Source of the DNA: Berberis thunbergii
Lineage: Eukaryota; Streptophyta; Magnoliopsida; Ranunculales; Berberidaceae
DNA length: 64,000 nt
Assembly: GCA_003290165.1 (NCBI GenBank)
Contig: QNQO01007575.1
Coordinates: 394,761-458,760, forward strand
Direction of reading: 5' to 3'
How positions within the stretch are numbered: the stretch's first letter is position 1; each line of letters starts with the position of its first letter. Of this stretch, positions 1-10,633 are shown piece after piece. Below the pieces are notes generated by a model that saw only the letters and a list, made by a program, of their open reading frames with translations, had not been told where the DNA came from and searched no databases. A program made the position numbers and the translations under genes.

Positions 1-227
1 TTCAAACTTGAATGAAGGCGTTGAAACTTTATCAATACCAAAGTTAAAGTGAGTCACAAACAATAAGTGGTTTGACTTGCCAACTATACAACTTGAGATC
101 ATGCTATTGAAACTAGGGTATGGATGCGATCTATATACGAGTATAACTTCAATAATGAGTAAAATTAAAATTTTAGGAGATTTGACTAAAGATTTCTAAG
201 CAAAATAATCATAAATATTGTAATCAA

Positions 228-493
228 ATATTACACTCTTACTGTTGTAAGGGCCTATTTATACTTTATAGATAATTGGGGGCTTCAAATAAAATATGTT
301 AGGGATTTAGATATAGTTAATCAATGTTTGAGAGTATGTTTGTTTTTATTGTAAAAAGTATAGAATGTAGAAGGCAAAATGGAAAATCTAAAATTTCGAC
401 ATAAGGTCATTGTATAGTTTATAAATAATTGTGGGCTTCAAATAAATTATGTTAGGGATTTAGGTATAATTAATTGATGTTTAGGAAGGGTTA
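228..493. repeat. tandem repeat, about 153-bp unit, about two copies
   Basis: A block with GGCTTCAAATAAA and TTAGGGATTTAG motifs occurs at about 281 and again at about 434, a period of about 153 bp. A further partial unit (TTGTAAAAA...AGAATGTG...AAGGCAAAATGG) resumes at about 1327 after the inserted element at 494-1320. No coding potential is visible in it. Confidence 0.7.
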
Positions 494-1320
494 GAGGGCG
501 TTTGTTTTTTTAAGTGCTCAAAAGCTAACTTCTAACTGGAGTTATAAGTTATGAACGAACTTCTGAATGAACTGTTTGTTTTGCTTCTAAATAGGCTGCT
601 GATTAGAAGCTGTAAAATTGAAAGATTTTTGTTTTTAGGTGTTGAATGGTAACTATTTGACAATTTTGCCCCATTGAGTTGAAATTTTTTATGGCATAAA
701 TATTGTGCTTAAAATCATACCCAATAATTATTCAAATCCTAGAGAATGTTACAATACATTTCATTACAAGAATATTGAAATATGACTAAGTACATTTTAA
801 AAAATTTATCAAACCAAATTTTCTTACTAATATTTTTTTGCAATATGATCTCGTAAATTTACCATATCAGTTTGTTCACTTGATCCAAATACTTGAGACA
901 GTTGTGGTTATTCACTATTAGTTTGCCCGGGAGAGTTGGAGAGATGAAAAAAAAAATTTAAATACAGATAAAGAAAACAAAGATGAATGAGAGAAAGGAG
1001 ATAAATTTATTACCGAGTCCTTGTATAGGTAGGTAGAACCACAATGTTTGGTAAAGAGAATGAATGTATGCCATCAAAATTTAGCCCTACTAATTTTTAA
1101 GAAGATTGGGGCAACAATTGTCATTATAAAATTATGTTAAAGTTATTATTGAAATAATTTTTGACTCGGCATTCAATGCTAAGTGATCAACACCTCCATG
1201 TTGCTTACTCCAATCAAAAGTAAAGCTTCTGATCAGAACTAAAAACAAATACTCTAAACAAGGTGGTCCACTTCTTATTATAACTTTTGACTCTAATCAG
1301 AAGCAAAAACAAACACCCTC
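494..1320. mobile_element. PIF/Harbinger-type (Tourist-like) non-autonomous DNA element
   Basis: The left end reads GAGGGCGTTTGTTTTT and the right end, reverse-complemented, GAGGGTGTTTGTTTTT, so the termini are inverted repeats with one mismatch. The trinucleotide TTA lies directly outside both ends (491-493 and 1321-1323), the target duplication expected of PIF/Harbinger elements (TWA). Subterminal sequence also pairs partly (AGCTTCTGATCAGAA-like motifs). No transposase ORF is present in the 827 bp, so it must be mobilised in trans. It interrupts a tandem repeat unit, whose other copy acts as a paralogous empty site. Confidence 0.8.
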
Positions 1321-1323
1321 TTA

Positions 1324-2397
1324 GTCTTGATTGTAAAAAACACAGAATGTGAAAGGCAAAATGGGAGTAAAAGTTAAATGTAAGGGCTTATTTAAATAGA
1401 ATTAAGAAAGGGGGATAGTTTGGGGTTTTTCGTTTACATATATTAGGGACTTAAAATAAATTATATTAGAAATAAACTATAATTAAGTAATATTTGAAGG
1501 GGTTGTTTTAAATGTGAATAGAGTTAAGAAAGGGGAATAGTTTGGGGCTTTTTGTTTTTAAATGAGGCCAATTTTGAGAAAAAAAAATTGGTGCATGACA
1601 GATTTACAAAATCATTGTTCGTTCGGGCCATTTTCATTACAAAGTTAGATATGAATGCTTAAACATGTTGTTTATATAAAGAAAGTATTAGCTCTAAGAA
1701 GTCTTAGAAGTTCGATCGAGTGTTTCTTCATATTTAATTTCTTTTTCTTTTGTAAATAAGTTGTCATAAATCAAATTTAGAAGTTTTAATTATTGTCCTA
1801 TTTTTATTTTTATTTTGCACGTGGTGGATTTGTAGTAGATAAGATCTTGAAAGATGGAGGGGAAAGTGATCACGCAATCTGGACTCTTTTTAGGAGCAAG
1901 GATAAGCCTTTACTTGTAAAGGGAAAGGAAAAAAGTTTGAAATTTGACACAAAACGTACATGGAGTCAGAATGTGTGGCGCCCTAAAAGAAAAGGAAAAG
2001 AGCCCTTGTTTGGTATAAAAGCGAATCAATCCAAAAATATTAGGGTGTGCCAAGAAACTAGATATTTGTAGTTTCTATAAGGAATAAAGAGCATAAGGAA
2101 TGAAGGGCAATCAATGAGCTAAAATGATAAGGAAGTTTAAGCAAGTTACAAAGGCCAAAGTTGAGAAAATGCCAAGTCAAAGTTCAAGTAAGTAGAAGAT
2201 AAAGTCGCACATAAGGCAAAGATAGACATCTCGATGCAAATGTCAAAAATCAAACATCCAAAGTCACGAAGAGGAAGGGCTACGAAGAAACCTCAGTTTA
2301 GAAGCAAATACTTATTACAATAGGGTGGACCAAAACATTTTTTTAAAAAGGCACCTAGTAGAGCAAGCTTGTGGAAATTTTGTCATTTACCAATTAA
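1324..2397. other. AT-rich intergenic stretch, no gene recognised
   Basis: The first 200 bases continue the tandem repeat seen before the Harbinger insertion. A 92-codon plus-strand ORF at 1793-2071 is rich in Lys, Arg and aromatic residues and matches no family I recognise. It lies next to retrotransposon DNA and is not called a gene. Confidence 0.5.
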
Positions 2398-2964
2398 TGA
2401 TACACCAAAATAGACTGATCATCATGACTGTACACGTGACATAAAGATTCATCACGAGAATACAATGCCCAATCTATTAGGCCGGCTCATAAAGCCCAGG
2501 AAGAATAAAGCCAACTGCAGATACCCAGACGAGGCCCGCCAATAAGGAAAAACAAACAAGACCTAAATCTAGGCCCAAATGAATCAGAGCCTGAATTCAG
2601 GCCTGACACAAGTTATCTCATAAAGAAGAGGAACGTTGCACCAAAAGAGCCGTGGAATGAGTTATGCCTCCCCGAACGCATCTCCATAAAGGAGGAAACT
2701 GTTACAAGAAACATCTCTTTTCGTCATGCCTCACATGCTTAAGTCACGCAAAAATTTAACCATGACCATTATAAAAGGTAAAGGGAACATTCGACAAATG
2801 TATGCAACTTTAACTGAAATTTGTCCATATTTACATCCTTCTTCCAACAAAGTAACTGACTTAAGCATCGGAGTGCCTTCGGCCATAAAAAAAAGGTGGT
2901 CCTTAGCAGTCTAACAATTGCTTTGCAGGTCAAACTCACAGGAGGACGATTTTTGGACGCATCA
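2398..2964 (+). repeat. 5' LTR of the Gypsy-type element (5' end possibly truncated)
   Basis: It aligns along its whole length with 8664-9223. Shared landmarks are TCATAAAGCCCAGGA, GAGTTATGCCTCCCCGAACG, ACCATTATAAAAGGTAAA (the likely TATA region), TGCCTTCGGCCA and the terminal GGACGCATCA. Substitutions are numerous, so the insertion is old. Confidence 0.8.
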
Positions 2965-2967
2965 GTT

Positions 2968-2985
2968 TGGCGCCATCCGTGGGGA
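2968..2985 (+). promoter_or_regulatory. primer-binding site of the Gypsy-type element
   Basis: TGGCGCCATCCGTGGGGA begins three bases after the 5' LTR end. TGGCGCC followed by a GGGGA tail is typical of plant Ty3/Gypsy primer-binding sites that pair with a tRNA 3' end. Confidence 0.75.
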
Positions 2986-3399
2986 CCGACGAGTTTCCTT
3001 TTATAAAAACGAAATACACAGTGACAAAGCTCACCATAACCTAACAAAAGATCAACAAGCCATCAGAGAAAATAATGCAGTGTGCATATCCTCAATCCAT
3101 TAATTATCACGACAACTCTCCTACCAATGCATCACTGACAGCTCGAAGAAAAGAAGCAACCCAAATCACCGGACCAATAGCATCTGAGAATGCGCATCCA
3201 TTGCACGCAATAGTTCAATGGCGCTACCACGGACCCTCGGGTGGATTATGAATTACATGACAAAGATGCTAAAGAAAATCACCCAGGAACACGTTCAGCC
3301 AGCTGACCCTGCTCTAGCACCGCCACAACAAAATTTCACTGTCCGAACTCAAGGAAGCGAGGAAGCCCTAGCAGAACCCCAATAGGGAAACGTCGAGAG

Positions 3400-4560
3400 C
3401 AGTGAGCTCTCCCATCACAAGAATCCCCAGTGTGACAGAACGATTGCTGAGATCTTGTTCAGAATTGAAGTCACAGATCCCAACATACTATACGAGTTAG
3501 CCAAACCACCATTTTTCAACGCACTCATGAAGAAGGCAATGCCAAAAAAGTTCACTCCGCCAAAGTTTGAAGTATACGATGGCACCATCAACCCAATGGA
3601 TCACCTAAGACATTTTCACCACATGATGGCTCTAAAAGAAACTACGGAGTTGATCATGTGCAAAACGTTCCCAACCAGCTTCACGTCCACGATAATGAAC
3701 TGGTTCAATAGCCTACCTCCGAGGTCGATAGACTATTTCTAGGCTTTAGCCACCGCTTTCATTACTAGATTCATTGGGAACCAACGAATGAGGAAATGAC
3801 CCCATTACCTTCTGCACATTCGATAGAAGCCTGAAGAAACGATACGGGAATATGTCACTTGCTTCACCAACGGGTTAACAATGATTGATGGATGCAGCGA
3901 CGACACAACCGCTGCAACGTTTTTCGTCGGACTAAGAAAAGGTCCCTTCTTTGATGCCCTTACTTGAAGCCTCCAAAAGGCACGGCGGTTCTGCTGAAAA
4001 TAGCACATAAACATATTTTCCTTGAAGATATGAAAGTTGCAAGGAGAAAAAATGAGTAGGAAAGGGATAACCATTCGAGGAAACAAGAAATGAAATATGA
4101 AATAAGGGGAGGTGATGGATCATGAGAGGACAACAGTCATTCAAAGAAACATCGGAGCGACGAACATACTGAGTCAAACCAGTAGAAATCCAGGAAATCG
4201 CAATCGGCACGACCCAATCATGAGCGAGTAACTAGTATAATGAGGAAAGAGTACAAACCATACACAACCCTAAAAAAACCGAACGACATCTTAAAACACA
4301 GCGAATTGGGAGAACGTTAACTGGCCAACTAGGATGAAAGGAAACTCGGAAGGATGAGACAAGAGCAGGTACTGCTCTTTTCACAAGGATCACGAACATG
4401 ATACTGAGAACTGCTACAAGTTAAAAGAAGAAATCGAGCATTAGATAAAAAAAAATACGGCTGGACAAATTTATCGGCATACCAAACAAACAATTCAAGG
4501 GAAAAGAAAGGCGGACGTTGTAGCCACTAGATCAAAAAAGGGTCTAGGGAATTGATATAT
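3400..4560 (+). pseudogene. gag remnant of the Gypsy-type element
   Basis: The clearest part is at 3455-3742 (95 codons), with the retrotransposon capsid pattern: KFEVYDGTINPMDHLRHFHH, then MCKTFPTSFTSTIMNWFNSLP. Plant Gypsy gag proteins carry similar P-K-F-x-x-Y-D-G-x-x-x-P-x-x-H-L and A-x-x-W-F-x-x-L-P motifs. A further fragment at about 4380-4470 reads HKDHEHDTENCYKLKEEIE, resembling the C-terminal zinc-knuckle-like segment of these proteins. The frame is broken by stops and frameshifts between the blocks. No start codon is assigned. It gives the element's orientation as plus. Confidence 0.75.
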
Positions 4561-5079
4561 GTTCTACACTGCATCCGACCCAGTAAAGAAGCACCTCCCA
4601 CCCGAGTCGACCTATATCGAAGTCGAAAAGACAACACTCTGAAGACGGCTACACCAACCAACTCAAGGACTCTGGCAGCGAATACAGATTTAGCCAAAAT
4701 TGCTTATAAGGGGAATTAACAACGACAAACCCTATCAGGCCCTAACAAGCCATGCCAAACGAGTATCAATAACGATCCAAGCAAAGGAGGTCATAAATTA
4801 AAATGAATAGCAGATGCACGAAACACCAACGTGAGGATAGGCATAAGCCATGCAAGAATAAAAGAAGAAATGTTCCACAATGCAATGGAACCACTCTAGA
4901 AAAAAATACTGCTAGAAATGGTCAAAAAATCAATAAAGTTTAATTTTTGAAACTCACATCCCACAAAGGCAAAAATCTTCATAGCAAAGCTATATGAAAT
5001 AATAGGCGTAAAAAGCCCAAAAGGAATCAGGATGCAAGTCGGATATTCACAATAAACTTCTGGTCTGATCAACCAAAGA

Positions 5080-5830
5080 AGTAAAAGTTTGACACCCGAA
5101 TCAACAAAACACAGAAACTGCAAATCGACCGAGATGTCGAGTTAACGAAGTAAAAGTTGGACGAACAAGTCAACTAAGTAAAATGACTTTGGGTTGACTA
5201 GAGTGTCGCACCAACAAAACAAAAGTTGGATGAACGAGTCAACTAAGTAAAACGACTTCGGGTCAACTAGAGTGTCGCACCAATGAAGTAAAAGTTGGAC
5301 AAAGAGTCATTTAAGTAAAACGAATTTGGGTCGACTAAAGTGTCGCACCAATGAAATAAAAGTTGGATAAACGAGTAAACTAAAATCAGAGACTTCGAAT
5401 CGACTGAGTTAACGAAGTAAAAGTTGAACGAACGAGTCAACTAAACACAAAAACTTTGAATCGACCAAGATATCGAGTCAACGAAGTAAAAGTTGGACGA
5501 AGAATCAACTAAGTAAAACGACTTCGGGTTGACTAGAGTGCCGCACCAACGAAGCAAAAGTTGAATAAACGAGTCAACTAAGTAAAACAACTTTGAGTCG
5601 ACTCAAACGTCGAGTTAACGAATAGGAAGTTGAATGAACGATTCAACTAAACGCAGAAACTTCGAATCGACCGAGATGTCGAATTAACAAAGCAAAAATT
5701 GAACAAACGAATCAATTATGTAAAACAACTTTGTGTCGACTGAAACGTCGAGTTAGCAAAGTAAAAATCAAGCGGGTGATTCAACAAAGTAGAGGCAACC
5801 TTGAGACCACCGAATCAACAAACCAACTCG
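5080..5830 (+). repeat. tandem repeat block inside the Gypsy-type element, about 65-70-bp unit
   Basis: The phrase GTAAAAGTTGGAC (with variants) recurs about every 65-70 bases, near 5091, 5149, 5219, 5288, 5355, 5416, 5486, 5555, 5625, 5692 and 5760. The spacer contains GTCAACTAAGTAAAACGACTT and GTCGACTAGAGTGTCGCACC-type sequence. There are about ten diverged units and no open frame. The block sits where pol or the 3' non-coding region would be expected. Confidence 0.85.
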
Positions 5831-6203
5831 AAAGAGAAAAACTTCGTGGTTGATTAAACAAGTAAAGTGAACAAATGGATGAGAAAGTTAGCACAGCCCG
5901 AGAAACCCTGGATTAACTATACCAAATCAACAAAATAAAAGACAAGCAAGCAAAACAACTTCCCACAAAGATTCATAAACGACAAACACAAGTTCAAGAC
6001 ATGCATACCATAGGAAAATTCAAATCACCAAACGATTGCTACAGATATATCTGTGAAACATCACATCTCAAATACGAATTGTCACGACAACAATAGACGA
6101 ACAAAGTCAACGTGAAGAAAAATAAAGGAAACAATTCTCGTCATTCATTCAAAATTTATTCAATTACATTCGAAGGTAGCAATGGAAGACTAAGTGAAAA
6201 TAT

Positions 6204-8335
6204 CTATAACATCCTCAGCAATACCATCTGCAGGAGCCGGATCATCGACATGAATTCTCTTTCAAGAAGAGGAGACGACTCTTCAGCCATTGGAACGCCC
6301 AAAGGATCTTCAACACCTTCGTCATCCTCGAAGCTCCGATAGACCAGATGACGATATTGAGACAAGTCGACATCGGGACCCTGAATATGATCCAGAAACT
6401 CAGTTCGACCATAAACAACGTGCTGCCAATCTGCCACCTCCGTAACACAGAGTCTATCCTTAACAGAAGCAATCTCGCTTCTTATCGTGGAGGAATCGGC
6501 CTTGACCTTGTCAAGCGAAGCCAGTAATTGTTCCACCCTTTTTCAGTGATGTCGCGATTTTTCGAGTGCTCTATCATGGCACACGTGGCCTCGTCATGAA
6601 GCACATTCTCAGTGGAAAGCTATTTCTCCACATCGTGCAAACGTGTGTGGATTCCATCTAAGTCGGCTCTCAGGGACTCAAGTGCGGCCACAAACCAATC
6701 CCGCGCACCCTTCACCTCGGCCAATGAAGCCTGAGCAACCTCAGCCATTTTGATCTGTTTAGAGCATCGCGTTTTTAACGCATCATATTGGTAAATAACA
6801 TGGGAGAATACCAATAGCAGTACGTAGAGCTTCCTTTCCAAAGAAACCATAAGATTGTGATTAATCTGATGACTCAAACCCATCACTCTTACATAGGCAA
6901 GATGGGTCATCCCGTCCATTATAAGTTTGACACCATCCTCAATAAGAAGGTTCGGGTTCAGCATGGACATCGAAGGCCTTTCCACCGACCGTTTGTGTCA
7001 TTCATTAATCAACTTACGTGCACCATCCTGTACGCCAAGACGAGAAAACCAGCAAATCTTCCCATCCGATTTGACTCGAATCTTTTTAGGAGTAGGTTCC
7101 TTCAAACTGACTGTAAATGAAGGATGTGAGGATCTGGTAGTATGGAGGAACCACCCACAGCCGAGAAAGAAGAAGGAGCGGCATGAGAACCTCCATCACC
7201 CTCTCGTCGTTCAGCAAAAACGGAACGAATGGCAGTCCCAACAAGAGCAGAAGAACTCAAGTAGGTTGGGGAAGGAGGGATCTCCATCTCTCCATCAACA
7301 ATAGGGGAAGAAGAAGGACGAGACTGCACCTCGGGAACCTGATCACGACTGCCAAGCTTATCAGCCTGAACAATAGCCAACTGGAGCATATTGTCATTTA
7401 AGGATCAAGGATCCTCAACAGAACACTTGGCAGCATCAAGGCCGCCATAAGCAAAGATAAGTTTTTTTCCCATCGTCCAGCGGACGAAAGGTATTTTTTT
7501 CACTCATCTCAAAAGCCAACTTCATCTCTTCCACCTCCTATAGAGAGCAATAGTCTTCCCTCGAAGGTTTTCTATCAACAAAATCTGAATAAAAAGATGT
7601 GCGACGCACAGAGTCAACAAGTCGTTTCTTCTTCAGAACACGATCGGCTGGCATAAACAACCGCTTCGATGAACTAACAGGCCTCGATACTTTTTTCTTC
7701 CTAGAAGAAGGACCGGTAGCACTACAGACAAGAGCATTGAGATCTGTAACACCCGAGCTCACTTTCTGATTAACAACAACGTCATCACCTTTGACAGTGG
7801 CAACACGGAAATCTCCACGGCTTGACTCTCAGTTAACAAAGCCCGCTCGATCTCATTCACGTTGTATAGACCAATGCGCCTCACCATATCATCAGTAAGA
7901 TAGGCATCCAATGGAACTACCAGAAGCTCCAGGAAACACTCACTGATAACCCGCTCTTCAGTGGTCAATTGCAGATTTCGACGCTTGATAGGAACGTGGA
8001 AAGACCTTACTATCTGAAGACCTCGCAGATGTATAAACCAATCCCGCGACCAACCTCTGATGTCATCATTGAGATTGTCGAAACATGCAGGGGAATGAAG
8101 GAAACATGTATGGTTAGGTTTCATGCTAAACATCACCAAAGAATGCAAGATTCTAGTGGTTAAAAAAATACCAGAAATAATGGCCCTGACATTCGTGAAA
8201 ATCATAACCCTCTAACCATTCGGGCCCATCTGAGCAAGAGGAATACCCAGGAAATCTAGATACGACCAGAGTAGCCTGAGAAGATTTGTTTGGGAAAAAA
8301 TGAGCATCAAAAGTAGAAAGCTGATCACCGACCAA
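6204..8335 (-). pseudogene. antisense ORF remnant of the Gypsy-type element, function unknown
   Basis: Successive minus-strand reading blocks at 8335-8153, 8205-7759, 7762-7538, 7389-7102, 6985-6620 and 6536-6204 appear to be one ancestral ORF broken by frameshifts and stops. The first blocks overlap (FHECQGHYFWYFF in one frame, ECQGHYFW shifted in the next). The N-terminal part contains RGWSRDWFIHLRGLQIV, followed by a long hydrophilic segment. The middle is Ser/Pro/Lys/Arg-rich (KKKVSRPVSSSKR). The C-terminal blocks look like coiled coil (LAEVKGARDWFVAALESL; DKVKADSSTIRSEIASVKDR). I recognise no enzymatic domain. An ORF on the strand opposite gag, between the pol position and the 3' LTR, is a known feature of some Tat-type elements; that assignment here is inference. 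Confidence 0.55.
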
Positions 8336-8663
8336 CAGGTCACGGCAGACATCGCAAATAAAAAAGAAAAAGAGGCAATAGAGGAGAAAAAAATAACACT
8401 AATAGTAAAGATGAAATAAAAGGGGGGAAATTAGCCACAACACCCTTTATACAACTAGGCAACGAAGAGATTGCTCACGGAGCGACATACGGGACATAAT
8501 GGCGCGCCAAAACTACCAGAAAATGTGCGTGAAAACGAACAGACAACGAAGTAACCGAGACGACTAGCCAACCAAAAGGTATTAAACATTAAGTTCATTG
8601 CAATAGTGTAATCGTAATACCAACTGTCACACAGTTAGTGGATACGTGAACATACCCACTAAC

Positions 8664-9223
8664 TAAGAGGAGAATTGGATACATCAGACCGATCGTCATG
8701 GCGTACACGTGGCATAAAGATCCATCGCAAGAATACAACGCCCAATCTATTGTCCAACTCATAAAGCCCAGGAGGAATAAAACCAACTGTAGAGGCCCGC
8801 CAATGAGAAAAAACAAACATGACCTAAATCCAGGCCTAAACGAATCAGAGCCCGGATCCAGACTCGACACGAGTTATCTCATAAAGAAAAGGAAAGTTGC
8901 ACCAAAAAGAGCTGTGGAATGAGTTATGCCTCCCCGAACGCATCTCCATAGAGGAGGTGACTGTTACAGGAAATATCTTCTTCTGTCGCGCCTCACATGC
9001 TTAAATCACGCAGAGAGTTAACCACGACCATTATAAAAGGTAAATGAAACATTCGACAAATGTATGCAACTTTAACTGAGTTTTGTCTAGATTTACATCA
9101 TTCTTGCAACAGAGTTACTGACTTAAGCATCAAAGTGCCTTCGGCCACCAAAAAAGTGGTATTTGTAGTTTAACAATTGTTTTGTAGGTCAAACTTACAG
9201 GATGACGATTTTTGGACGCATCA
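8664..9223 (+). repeat. 3' LTR of the Gypsy-type element
   Basis: Direct copy of 2398-2964 with the same TATA-region and terminal ...GGACGCATCA. The sequence upstream (8432-8663) may also belong to the LTR, because the purine run that normally abuts the 3' LTR lies at 8418-8430; it has no counterpart in front of the 5' LTR. The base after the LTR starts CCAAC, which was not found in front of the 5' copy. Confidence 0.75.
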
Positions 9224-9794
9224 CCAACCACTTATGATTGATCATACTAGTTGTTTGAAATCAGTCGTTCTAAATAGTCTCGTTGCGATGTCAGAACCAA
9301 ATTATCTAGGACTTGAAAAGTGTGCTTTCTCTGTAACTAAGTAATTGTCGTTGTTTCATTTGCGGGGCAAGGGCTAAGACTAGTACATGAAGAGAAAAAC
9401 AACTCTAGAAAAGAATGGAAGTAACTCCCATTTGAGAGAAAAAATACATGTATGAACTTGAGTTGACTATTTGCCTCGAATGGAGAGTTGGAAAATCTTT
9501 AATAGATTGAATATGTAGTACCTTTATGACTGAGTTTTTGTTTTGTTGAATGACTTTTCCCATCTAGAAACCAAATACGAAAACAATTGAGAAACAATTT
9601 GATATAGAAACAAGCACTTTGTAGAAGGCTAATTTATAGTAATTAGACATTCTTTAGAGCGCTTTTGTGGTATAGTAATTGACACATTATGCGTACTTTG
9701 AACTTAAATAAAATGGAAATTGTCTTTTTTCGCTAAACAAATAAAATGTAATTTTGTTAAAGTAGATCCTGAGAGTTGCGTTAAAATAAAGAGT

Positions 9795-9960
9795 AATTCT
9801 AGGGCACTTTGTTTGGGTACTTCTTTTCTGTCTTGTTTGAGTTTTTATTTTACATTTTTTTACCCATTCTCTTTAAAATACAACCACAAACTCCATCCAC
9901 AGAAGGGGTAGAAGTGTAAAAAAACCTCAAACATGCACCCAAACAAGACAGCCTAGAATT
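9795..9960. mobile_element. short MITE, 166 bp, copy 1 of a two-copy family
   Basis: The element starts AATTCTAG and ends CTAGAATT, and the ends pair further inward (TTGTTTGGGT against ACCCAAACAA). The core TACCCATTCTCTTTAAAA followed by ACAACCACAAAC also occurs in inverse orientation in the copy at 55458-55619. An AAAATAAA(A)GAG sequence lies just outside both ends and may be a duplicated target. There is no coding capacity. Confidence 0.65.
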
Positions 9961-10633
9961 TTTCTAAAATAAAAGAGAAAATTTTTGTTGCTTTCCATAC
10001 AGTCAGAATCTCTAATTGTCAATGTCTTTCCTAAATTTATCTATTTCAACCAAAGCCTTCCTCTTTTACTTCTTCAGGGAAAAAATATTCAAAAAATAAG
10101 GTGGAAGAAAAAGTGGGAAAAGGTTTACACAATAAAAATAAAAAAATCCGCACATATGATGTTTTACACAACCCTGCCCAACACATCCAAGCAGCCATAC
10201 AGGTTTTACGCCATACAGGTTTTACTTGTAATGAGGGAGTGTACAAAGAATCGTGCCAGTTCTTCTCGTCTAAAACATGTTCTTTCATCCAAGAGGATTT
10301 AGGCAAATCCATATGGTGCATTCTCATATTTGAAAAAGATTACTAGGGACTAACTGTGATGGTTCATAAGCACCATAATACATTGTCCTGAACAAATATC
10401 AGAGATCGATGATTGCAGTTCAGCCTTCTTGTTTCCTAATGAAACTATCAAAGATTATTACTTGGCATCTCACAAGTCACGATTAGGGGGTATGCAGGAC
10501 AGACCATATGAAACCATTCCTTCAGTCTATTTAAAAAAATAGTCAGAATGATAACAACAATAAAATCTCATGCCAAATGTCTAAGCAGGCTGATCAAATC
10601 TCACTTCCTTACTGAACTCATCAACAGGTGGTT
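9961..10633. other. intergenic / 3' flank of the KH-domain gene
   Basis: No gene is recognised. Short ORFs on both strands have no family features. Part of this stretch is probably the 3' UTR of the minus-strand KH gene that ends at 10634. Confidence 0.5.

Larger units (their letters stand above)
2398..9223 (+). mobile_element. decayed Ty3/Gypsy LTR retrotransposon, probably Tat lineage, lacking pol
   Basis: Two direct repeats about 560 bp long (2398-2964 and 8664-9223) share the 3' end ...TTTTTGGACGCATCA. The 5' copy is followed three bases later by a TGGCGCC... primer-binding site. The 5.7 kb interior holds a broken gag on the plus strand, then a block of tandem repeats, then broken ORFs on the opposite strand. 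A purine run lies at 8418-8430, upstream of the 3' LTR. No protease, reverse transcriptase, RNase H or integrase motifs are seen between gag and the repeats. Tandem repeats and additional antisense ORFs are known in Tat-type elements such as Grande; the lineage call is inference from layout. The outer LTR limits are uncertain because homology between the two LTRs stops at about 2398/8664, so no target-site duplication could be established. Confidence 0.75.

Noticed and set aside
1793..2071. 92-codon plus-strand ORF
   Set aside because: No recognised family, no splice or start context, lies in repeat-rich DNA.
5080..5830. CRISPR-like direct repeat array
   Set aside because: The spacers are themselves similar, the genome is a plant, and the block is inside a retrotransposon; it is a tandem repeat.
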